A DNA stretch of 13,106 nucleotides, from positions 1 to 13,106 of the forward strand of contig NZ_CAMLGT010000088.1 of assembly GCF_946479605.1 (NCBI RefSeq), written 5' to 3'. The stretch comes from an uncultured Lacibacter sp. (GTDB lineage Bacteria; Bacteroidota; Bacteroidia; Chitinophagales; Chitinophagaceae). Below are positions 7,611 through 13,106 of this stretch, one piece after another; the first letter of the stretch is position 1; each line of letters starts with the position of its first letter. A program made the translations under genes and the position numbers. A model generated the notes under the pieces. It ran no database searches and was not told where the DNA came from. It saw only the letters and a program-made list of their open reading frames with translations.

Positions 7611-8867
7611 TTATTTTAAACCGAAAGCTTTTTTCACTTTCGATACGTAATCTAATTTTTCCCAGGTAAACAACTCTACTTTTACTTTCTTCACTTTGCC
7701 ATCGGGGCTTTTGAATGTTTTTTCAACCACTTCAGGAACACGACCCATGTGACCGTAAGCTGCAGTTTCGCTGTAGATCGGGTTACGCAATTTCAAACGC
7801 TGCTCAATGAAGTAAGGACGCATGTCGAAGATACCTTCTACGATCTTCGCAATTTCGCCATCGCTCAAATCAACCTTGGCAGTGCCGTATGTATTTACGT
7901 TAATAGAAGTTGGTTTTGCTACACCAATTGCATACGATACCTGTACCAGTACTTCATCACACAAACCGGCAGCAACAAGATTCTTTGCAATATGACGTGT
8001 TGCATAAGCAGCAGAACGATCTACTTTAGAAGGATCTTTACCGCTGAACGCACCACCGCCGTGTGCACCTTTACCACCGTATGTATCAACAATGATTTTA
8101 CGTCCAGTTAAACCAGTATCACCGTGAGGTCCGCCAATTACAAACTTACCTGTTGGGTTGATGTGGTATTTAATATCGTTGTTGAATAACTTAGCGTACT
8201 TCTTGTATTTTGATTTGATACGTGGGATCAAGATGTTAATCACATCAGCCTTGATCTTTGCCAGCATTTTTGCTTCAGCATCAAAATCGTCGTGCTGTGT
8301 AGAAATTACAATCGCATCAATACGAACCGGGCGATTGTTATCATCGTATTCCAATGTTACCTGGCTCTTTGCATCGGGACGCAGGTAAGGCATTTTCGAA
8401 TTCTTTTCACGACGGATAGCTGCTAATTCAATTAACAGGTTGTGTGCAAGATCCAATGCCAATGGCATGTAATGCTCTGTTTCGTTGGTTGCATAACCAA
8501 ACATCATACCTTGATCACCCGCACCTTGCTCTTCTTTCTTCTTACGGTCAACACCTTGGTTAATATCAGCACTTTGCTCATGAATAGCGCTTAACACGCC
8601 ACATGAGTTTGCTTCGAACATGTACTCGCTTTTTGTATAGCCGATCTTTTTAATTACACCACGTGCAATTTCCTGCACATCCAGGTATGCTTTTGATTTT
8701 ACTTCACCAGCCAATACAACCTGTCCGGTTGTAACCAATGTTTCGCAAGCTACTTTCGACTGCGCATCAAAAGCAAGAAAGTTATCAATCAATGCATCAC
8801 TGATCTGGTCGGCCACTTTATCAGGATGTCCTTCAGAAACTGATTCAGATGTAAATAAATAAGGCAT
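7611..8867 (-). CDS. metK: S-adenosylmethionine synthetase
   Basis: Makes S-adenosylmethionine from methionine and ATP in the cytoplasm. Diagnostic motifs are complete. The N-terminal [20 protein letters not shown] carries catalytic His14, Asp16 and Lys17. The ATP-site motif [12 protein letters not shown] is present. [13 protein letters not shown], then [19 protein letters not shown], form the phosphate-binding loops. The 418-residue length exceeds that of E. coli MetK (384), as is usual for Bacteroidota versions, with extra charged residues such as [11 protein letters not shown] mid-protein. The start ATG at 8865-8867 gives the canonical [13 protein letters not shown]. The gene has its own promoter element and a palindrome just upstream, and a strong terminator after it. 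It therefore probably forms its own transcription unit between the DUF4270-type lipoprotein gene and rlmB, whose product consumes SAM. Confidence 0.98.
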   Translation of the reverse strand: MPYLFTSESVSEGHPDKVADQISDALIDNFLAFDAQSKVACETLVTTGQVVLAGEVKSKAYLDVQEIARGVIKKIGYTKSEYMFEANSCGVLSAIHEQSADINQGVDRKKKEEQGAGDQGMMFGYATNETEHYMPLALDLAHNLLIELAAIRREKNSKMPYLRPDAKSQVTLEYDDNNRPVRIDAIVISTQHDDFDAEAKMLAKIKADVINILIPRIKSKYKKYAKLFNNDIKYHINPTGKFVIGGPHGDTGLTGRKIIVDTYGGKGAHGGGAFSGKDPSKVDRSAAYATRHIAKNLVAAGLCDEVLVQVSYAIGVAKPTSINVNTYGTAKVDLSDGEIAKIVEGIFDMRPYFIEQRLKLRNPIYSETAAYGHMGRVPEVVEKTFKSPDGKVKKVKVELFTWEKLDYVSKVKKAFGLK

Positions 8868-8875
8868 AAAATAAT

Positions 8876-8889
8876 GAGTTTATAAACTC
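8876..8889. repeat. Perfect 14-base palindrome just upstream of metK
   Basis: GAGTTTATAAACTC is a perfect inverted repeat whose edge lies 8 bases from the metK start codon. It falls inside the predicted leader. It could be a dimeric repressor operator, or a small leader hairpin that modulates initiation where a ribosome binding site would lie. A second short stem follows upstream (TCCGG 8888-8892 with CCGGA 8902-8906), sharing two bases with the palindrome. The leader is too short, at roughly 40-45 bases, for any known SAM-I riboswitch. Confidence 0.45.
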
Positions 8890-8912
8890 CGGTGGTTTAT
8901 CCCGGAAAGCCG

Positions 8913-8920
8913 CAAAGATA
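8913..8920 (-). promoter_or_regulatory. Promoter -7 element of metK
   Basis: The minus strand reads TATCTTTG, a perfect TAnnTTTG element, 45 bases before the metK ATG. It lies between the lipoprotein stop (8942) and metK. A -33 TTTG at the ideal 19-21 base distance is not evident; the nearest TTTG is only 15 bases upstream. Confidence 0.5.
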
Positions 8921-8941
8921 GGTTATGGAATAATTCAAAAG

Positions 8942-10435
8942 TTATTGCTTGGAGTAATAGATACGCACATACATTTTTTGCGTTGGATGCGATCCGCCGC
9001 CAAGCTGAACACGGCCAAAAGCTACCGGGTTGATGTATGTTGAACTTGATTTTTTAACACTGTACTCCGCATAATATGGAGCAGAAAGTTTAAAGTCCCT
9101 GCGTATAGTTTTACCAATAACTATATTCTGTACATAACTGGTCATGTTCAACCTGTACTCAGTTATGAGGTTATTTGAAGCATCCCTGATAAAATTATTT
9201 TCCCCGCCTGTATAGCCCAGATCAATATTAAATAACGTATCGCCACGCAGGTTAGGATTAAGACCTGTAGTAAACAGGCTGTAATAATATGAATTATCGT
9301 AAGGAATTGTCTCTACCTGGTTGGTAGATGAATAACTGAAGAGGTGTGTGAAAGGAGGAACAAACAGATTTTCAACAGCCAAAGGCCCTTGGTAAACCTG
9401 TTGTGCCACCAGCTCTGCACGGTGAATAATATAGGGACGATTTGCTAATGTATCAAACCCGGGCACCTTTACCCTTACTGCCGGTCCAGGCGCACTTTGC
9501 AGGTAAACCAAACTGGTTGGGCTAGCCGAAGACAAATATGGTTCTACAGTACTGCCTGCATAATTGCGGTGTACTTTATTGGCATTTGCGCTTCGCACCG
9601 TATCAGACACAAAAGTGAAACGCATCACCGTTGTATCGTCTTTACCTTCCCTGTTACGCTGGCGGTAATACAAATTGAGCCTTGTGTTTTCGGTATTCAA
9701 CTGAAAATAATTGATCACATTACCACTTGTGGTGGAATCAGGAACAATAGCAAACCCGTTCAGGAAATTTTTAAAGGCAGTATCATTTCTTAATGCACCG
9801 GTAATATTATCCTGGTCGAGTAATAAGCGGCCAAATGCATCACTCAGGCGAACACGTAATTGATTAACTACACTATCATCTTTATAGGCTGCACGGTATG
9901 GTCTCTTAATATCCCTTGCCGTTACAGATGTTGTGCCAAGGAAATCGCCTGTTGAAAAAGAGGGCGACTGATTAAGGCGGTACAAAGTACTTGCCTTAAA
10001 CGTTGGGTCAGAAATTTTGTACACGTTTACTTTTGATACAGCATTTGTATCGCCATAGGAACCGTTGTAGGATAAAGAAAGTACACATGAATCAAGGAAC
10101 AGGCTATCCTTTGCCACTGCAAAGCTGATGGGGTAAAGTGTGGGTAACAATTGCAGGTATATTGCACCTGTTGTAGTACCAAACATCGGATCATTGATAT
10201 AACCCAATATATGCTGGTAACCTTTATCAGCTACCGATGAATCCTGTTCAAGAAAGGTGGTTGTTTCAACCGGAAGGATCATGGTGTCGGTTATAAGCCT
10301 GTCGCTACCTGGCAACAGATCACCACCCAATGTTGTACGTTCAATTTTTGTACAACTGCTGATCAATAAAACAATAACAATAGGAATAAATAAAAATGAA
10401 CGTCTTTTGCGCATCTCCGGTGTGAGAAAATTCAT
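8942..10435 (-). CDS. DUF4270-type lipoprotein
   Basis: Predicted surface or periplasmic lipoprotein of 497 residues, function unknown. A basic N-terminus (MRKRRS at 8-13) precedes a hydrophobic run (14-25) and the lipobox ISSC, with Cys28 as the lipidated residue. The mature start, CTKIERTTLGGDLLPGSD, the following ILGYINDPMFGTTTGAIYLQLLP segment and the C-terminal PVAFGRVQLGGGSHPTQKMYVRIYYSKQ match the Bacteroidota family I know as DUF4270. This assignment is from memory, not a search. The ATG at 10435 is used; the ATG at codon 8 is a possible alternative, and both keep the signal. It follows the GT5-like gene by 15 bases, so the two are probably cotranscribed. Linkage of this lipoprotein with a GT5-like gene and panC is, to my knowledge, recurrent in the phylum. 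Confidence 0.82.
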   Translation of the reverse strand: MNFLTPEMRKRRSFLFIPIVIVLLISSCTKIERTTLGGDLLPGSDRLITDTMILPVETTTFLEQDSSVADKGYQHILGYINDPMFGTTTGAIYLQLLPTLYPISFAVAKDSLFLDSCVLSLSYNGSYGDTNAVSKVNVYKISDPTFKASTLYRLNQSPSFSTGDFLGTTSVTARDIKRPYRAAYKDDSVVNQLRVRLSDAFGRLLLDQDNITGALRNDTAFKNFLNGFAIVPDSTTSGNVINYFQLNTENTRLNLYYRQRNREGKDDTTVMRFTFVSDTVRSANANKVHRNYAGSTVEPYLSSASPTSLVYLQSAPGPAVRVKVPGFDTLANRPYIIHRAELVAQQVYQGPLAVENLFVPPFTHLFSYSSTNQVETIPYDNSYYYSLFTTGLNPNLRGDTLFNIDLGYTGGENNFIRDASNNLITEYRLNMTSYVQNIVIGKTIRRDFKLSAPYYAEYSVKKSSSTYINPVAFGRVQLGGGSHPTQKMYVRIYYSKQ

Positions 10436-10450
10436 ACAATGATGACAATA

Positions 10451-11269
10451 TTATTTCGACGAAAGGTCGGTATATAGTTGTAAATAGTCTGTTAAATCAC
10501 CATCTGGCTTGAAAGGCAACACCTTCTTCCCACGCACTTTGTTGAACTCTTCCAACAATTTTTTATCAACCTTTTCAGCTCCAAATGTAATAGCATCAGC
10601 ATACGTAGCACCACCACGAAACATGGCCGTGTTGTTTACTTCTTTATATGGTTCAAGATCTTTGTCTTTAATGCTCGCATGAATATTTGCAAGCTTTAAA
10701 AACTTGGCTCCAAGTTTTTCCTTAAACGTATTCTGACCAATTGTGTAGATGAGTTTGCTGTTACCAAACACAGGTTCTTTCTTATATGCTGTTTGAAGAT
10801 ACATGGGAATAAGTCCTGTCATCCAGCCACTGCAATGAATAATGTCAGGAGGCCAGCCAAATTTCTTAACGGTTTCCAATGCTCCTTTACAGAAGAAGAT
10901 GGAACGCAGATCATTATCATCAAACCATTTTTCATTTTCGTCATGATAAATGAACTTGCGTTTGAAAAAATCTTCGTTTTCAAGGAAGTAAACCTGTAAG
11001 CGGGCATTGGGTAGTGAAGCTACTTTAATCTGGAGCGGGTAATCATCGTTATCAACCGACACGTTGATACCGCTTAACCTTACCACTTCATGCAAACGAT
11101 GCCTACGCTCGTTAATAACACCAAAACGTGGCATTATACAACGGATCTCAAAACCACTATCATTTGCTTTTATTGCCAGTTGATTTACAATAGAAGAAAA
11201 ATCTGTTTCTTCCAGATACGGAGACATTTCACTGGCTATGAATAAAATTCTTTTCTTTGCTGCTACCAT
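10451..11269 (-). CDS. Short glycogen/starch-synthase-like protein (GT5 N-terminal domain only)
   Basis: 272-residue cytoplasmic protein resembling only the N-terminal Rossmann half of GT5 glycogen synthases. RILFIASEMSPYLEETDFSS (6-25) matches the family start. IRCIMPRFGVIN and PDIIHCSGWMTGLIPMYLQ correspond to the PRYG and H-D-W-x-x-L regions. Two departures stand out. The KxGGLgDV ADP-glucose-binding loop after residue 18 is replaced by EETDFSSIV, and the C-terminal GT-B domain is absent, since full-length GlgA is about 480 residues. The protein ends cleanly after a conserved-looking tail (DLTDYLQLYTDLSSK), so it is a stable short form rather than an obvious frameshift remnant. Classical glycogen synthesis is unlikely; a binding, regulatory or partner-dependent role is inference. 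Annotation pipelines tend to label it 'glycogen synthase'. It heads a likely operon with the lipoprotein downstream. Confidence 0.8.
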   Translation of the reverse strand: MVAAKKRILFIASEMSPYLEETDFSSIVNQLAIKANDSGFEIRCIMPRFGVINERRHRLHEVVRLSGINVSVDNDDYPLQIKVASLPNARLQVYFLENEDFFKRKFIYHDENEKWFDDNDLRSIFFCKGALETVKKFGWPPDIIHCSGWMTGLIPMYLQTAYKKEPVFGNSKLIYTIGQNTFKEKLGAKFLKLANIHASIKDKDLEPYKEVNNTAMFRGGATYADAITFGAEKVDKKLLEEFNKVRGKKVLPFKPDGDLTDYLQLYTDLSSK

Positions 11270-11310
11270 TACTGATTGTTAAAGAATCGTTACCTGTTAA
11301 ATAAGGTGTG

Positions 11311-11318
11311 CAAAGGTA
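11311..11318 (-). promoter_or_regulatory. Promoter -7 element of the GT5-like gene
   Basis: The minus strand reads TACCTTTG, a perfect TAnnTTTG element, 41 bases before the ATG at 11269 and inside the 107-base divergent gap with panC. No convincing -33 TTTG at 19-21 bases is present; the nearest TTTG is 12 bases upstream. No equally good element is visible for panC in the opposite direction. Confidence 0.5.
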
Positions 11319-11376
11319 ATGGATTTTATGCAAAAGCCCTGTATTAGCCATCTTTTGCCCTTAAAAACAAGCCCTC

Positions 11377-12231
11377 ATGCTCATTTTTCATACAGTTTGG
11401 CAGTTACAACATTACCTCCGTTTACAGCAAAATAACGGCTGCTCTATTGGTTTTGTGCCCACCATGGGAGCCCTTCATCGGGGGCATTTATCCCTGCTTG
11501 AACAAAGCCTGCAGCATGCCGATGTAACTGTTTGCAGCATTTTTGTAAACCCCACACAGTTCAACGATCCAAAGGATTTTGAAAAATATCCTGTTACCAC
11601 CAGTACCGATGTGGAAATGCTGCTGAATGCAGGGATTCAGGTATTGTTCCTTCCCTCCGTGGCAGAAATTTATCCTAACGGCACACAAAACCCACCGAAC
11701 TACGATCTTGGGTTTTTAGAAACGGTGTTGGAGGGAAAATACCGTCCGGGGCATTTCCAGGGTGTTTGTCAGGTAATGCACAGGCTGCTGAACATTATTG
11801 ATGCCGATCATTTATTTATGGGACAGAAAGATTACCAGCAATGCATGGTCATTCGGCATCTAATACAAACAAAACACATCCGTACAAAACTGCATATTGC
11901 CCCCACCCTGCGTGAAACAGATGGGCTTGCCATGAGCAGCCGCAATATGCGGTTGAACAAAGAAGACAGACAAACAGCAGTCGCTATTTCAAAAGCATTG
12001 GTAGATTTAAAAACAAAACTTCAGCAAGGAAACCTGGAACAACTGAAACAGGAAGCCGCATCCTTTCTTACAGCAAAAGGATTTCGTGTTGATTATACTG
12101 AAATAGCACATGCACAAACGCTTGAATTAATTAACAACTGGAACGGTACTGATCCATTAGTTGCTTTAACAGCAGCATATCTTGGTGAAGTGCGCCTGAT
12201 TGATAATATGCTGTTAACAGAAACAGATTAA
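11377..12231 (+). CDS. panC: Pantothenate synthetase (pantoate-beta-alanine ligase)
   Basis: Cytoplasmic ligase joining D-pantoate and beta-alanine with ATP to make pantothenate, the coenzyme A precursor. The 284-residue length is normal for the family. Motifs in order: GFVPTMGALHRGHLSLL, with the HxGH nucleotide-binding signature at His34-His37; SIFVNPTQF, for pantoate binding; GKYRPGHFQGVCQVMHRLL; FMGQKDYQQ; and TDGLAMSSRNMRL, the KMSKS-like loop. The ATG at 11377 places the first beta-strand correctly, and no upstream alternative is needed. panD follows 73 bases downstream on the same strand and supplies beta-alanine, so the two genes form a pathway cluster. The neighbour on the other side is divergent. 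Confidence 0.98.
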   Translation: MLIFHTVWQLQHYLRLQQNNGCSIGFVPTMGALHRGHLSLLEQSLQHADVTVCSIFVNPTQFNDPKDFEKYPVTTSTDVEMLLNAGIQVLFLPSVAEIYPNGTQNPPNYDLGFLETVLEGKYRPGHFQGVCQVMHRLLNIIDADHLFMGQKDYQQCMVIRHLIQTKHIRTKLHIAPTLRETDGLAMSSRNMRLNKEDRQTAVAISKALVDLKTKLQQGNLEQLKQEAASFLTAKGFRVDYTEIAHAQTLELINNWNGTDPLVALTAAYLGEVRLIDNMLLTETD

Positions 12232-12292
12232 TTGCCAATTATGCTTTTGTACATCGTCATTCGTTCCACGTATTTATAAAAAACTTTCCTCA

Positions 12293-12300
12293 TAACTTTG
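12293..12300 (+). promoter_or_regulatory. Promoter -7 element directly abutting the panD start
   Basis: TAACTTTG is a perfect TAnnTTTG element ending only 4 bases before the panD ATG (12305). If used, transcription would begin at or within a few bases of the start codon, giving a leaderless or nearly leaderless panD mRNA independent of panC. The -33 region is a poor match, with no TTTG at 19-21 bases upstream. Confidence 0.5.
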
Positions 12301-12304
12301 CCAA

Positions 12305-12649
12305 ATGGAAATTGAAGTATTAAAGTCGAAGATCCATCGTCTTACAATTACAGAAGCCAACTTACATTATGTTGGCAGTCTTACGTTAGATGAAGACCTG
12401 ATGGACGCCGCCAACATGATCGAGTATGAAAAGATCCAGGTGGTGAACGTTAACAATGGTAATCGTTTAGAAACTTATCTCATAAAAGGAAAACGTGGCA
12501 GTGGTGTTTGCTGCCTTAACGGACCTGCTGCAAGACAGGGTTCTGTTGGAGATGTGGTAATTATCATATCTTACGCCACCATGGATTTTGAAAAGGCAAA
12601 AACCTTTAACCCCTGGGTGGTATTTCCAAAAGAATCGAACAAACTTTAG
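12305..12649 (+). CDS. panD: Aspartate 1-decarboxylase (pyruvoyl enzyme)
   Basis: Decarboxylates L-aspartate to beta-alanine for PanC. The 114-residue proenzyme carries the self-cleavage site Gly24-Ser25 in YVGSLTLDE, where Ser25 becomes the pyruvoyl cofactor. It also has the conserved Lys9, Arg54 and Tyr58 expected in the active site, and the NGPAAR segment (71-76), close to the family's usual NGAAAR. Length is slightly below that of the E. coli enzyme (126). The ATG at 12305 gives the standard MxIxxLKSKIHR start. The flippase-like gene begins 11 bases after its stop, so those two are probably cotranscribed. A promoter element directly upstream suggests expression separable from panC. Confidence 0.97.
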   Translation: MEIEVLKSKIHRLTITEANLHYVGSLTLDEDLMDAANMIEYEKIQVVNVNNGNRLETYLIKGKRGSGVCCLNGPAARQGSVGDVVIIISYATMDFEKAKTFNPWVVFPKESNKL

Positions 12650-12660
12650 ACAGGCACATT

Positions 12661-13106
12661 ATGCTCAAGAAAAGAATCATCCTAGCTGTACAGTTTTTAT
12701 TTTTCCTTGGGCTTGGATTGTTTCTTGTGTGGTGGATGGCACGAGGTATTGATGACAAGGGCTGGGCTCAAATCAAATTATCGTTACAAAAAGCCAATTA
12801 CTGGTTATTTGTTCCTGTGTTTGGTATGCTTCTGCTTAGTCATTATATAAGAGCATTACGCTGGAAAATTCTGATGGAGCCGCTTGGCTATAAGCCCGGC
12901 ACATTTAACGTATTCAATGCTGTTATGATCGGCTATCTTGCTAACCTTGCTTTTCCACGTTTGGGCGAAGTGTTGAAATGCACCCTTCTTGCCCGTTACG
13001 AAAAAGTAGCGCCTGATAAACTGGTAGGTACTATTGTGGCCGAACGTGCCATTGATCTTGTTTGCCTCATCACAGCATTTGTCATCACCATCCTGTTACA
13101 AATTGA
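12661..13106 (+). CDS. Flippase-like integral membrane protein, 3' end beyond window
   Basis: Partial gene: an ATG at 12661 opens a frame that runs without a stop to the window end (148 codons). The product starts MLKKRIILAVQFLFFLGLGLF, a first transmembrane helix (about 5-26). Later segments include ANYWLFVPVFGMLLLSHYIR with RALRWKILMEPLG, a VMIGYLANLAFPRLGE segment and RAIDLVCLITAFVITILL. The RWxxLMxPLGY, then GYLANLAFPRLGEV, pattern is typical of the lysylphosphatidylglycerol-synthase transmembrane-region family (UPF0104/AglD2-like, YbhN-like). Family members are called 'flippase-like' and are implicated in lipid or lipid-linked-sugar handling; substrate here unknown. Only the N-terminal part of the usual ~320-residue protein is present. 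It follows panD by 11 bases. Confidence 0.88.
   Translation, partial: MLKKRIILAVQFLFFLGLGLFLVWWMARGIDDKGWAQIKLSLQKANYWLFVPVFGMLLLSHYIRALRWKILMEPLGYKPGTFNVFNAVMIGYLANLAFPRLGEVLKCTLLARYEKVAPDKLVGTIVAERAIDLVCLITAFVITILLQI

Noticed and set aside
7749..8111. Plus-strand 120-codon frame opposite metK.
   Set aside because: It lies wholly inside the strongly conserved metK coding sequence and its translation shows no family features; it is an antisense shadow.
8868..8941. Possible SAM riboswitch upstream of metK.
   Set aside because: The gap is only 74 bases and the predicted leader about 40-45. The multi-helix core of the SAM-I class cannot fit, and I saw no SAM-II-like pseudoknot.
10451..11269. 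Frameshifted full-length glycogen synthase.
   Set aside because: Downstream sequence on the same strand is the lipoprotein gene 15 bases away, with no GT-B C-terminal remnant in any frame that I could see.

Overview
The window looks like a chromosomal segment of a Bacteroidota bacterium, plausibly of the Chitinophagaceae. The evidence is a TonB-dependent receptor with a carboxypeptidase-like N-terminal domain, a DUF4270-type lipoprotein, a short glycogen-synthase-like protein beside panC/panD, several TAnnTTTG promoter -7 elements, and start codons without clear Shine-Dalgarno sequences. The phylum call is firm; the family is inferred from gene content. I see no rRNA, tRNA, CRISPR array, insertion sequence, phage gene or attachment site. 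Apart from short intergenic gaps (the largest are 1027-1271 and 1974-2176) the window is fully coding.

Left part (1-6723): a minus-strand helix-turn-helix regulator (34-1026) diverges from a plus-strand run of cell-envelope genes. These are a small outer-membrane beta-barrel protein (1272-1973), a lipoprotein with a predicted beta-rich body (2177-2980), an unrecognised 73-residue protein (3013-3234) and a 780-residue TonB-dependent receptor (3275-5617) without a SusD partner. An extended short-chain dehydrogenase (5725-6723) follows. The lipoprotein, small protein and receptor are spaced 32-40 bases apart and are probably cotranscribed. Their substrate cannot be read from the sequence.

Middle part (6769-11269, all minus strand): in transcription order, a short GT5-like protein, a DUF4270-type lipoprotein, metK (S-adenosylmethionine synthetase) and an rlmB-like TrmH/SpoU rRNA 2'-O-methyltransferase. 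The methyltransferase uses the SAM that MetK makes. A strong stem-loop terminator lies between metK and rlmB and helps decide the rlmB start.

Right part (11377-13106, plus strand, divergent from the GT5-like gene): panC and panD, the last steps of pantothenate synthesis (PanD supplies beta-alanine and PanC joins it to pantoate). A flippase-like membrane protein follows and runs off the window end. Most of the window is ordinary core and envelope content. The less explained items are the reduced glycogen-synthase-like protein, the small protein ahead of the receptor, and the possible leaderless starts of panD and rlmB.
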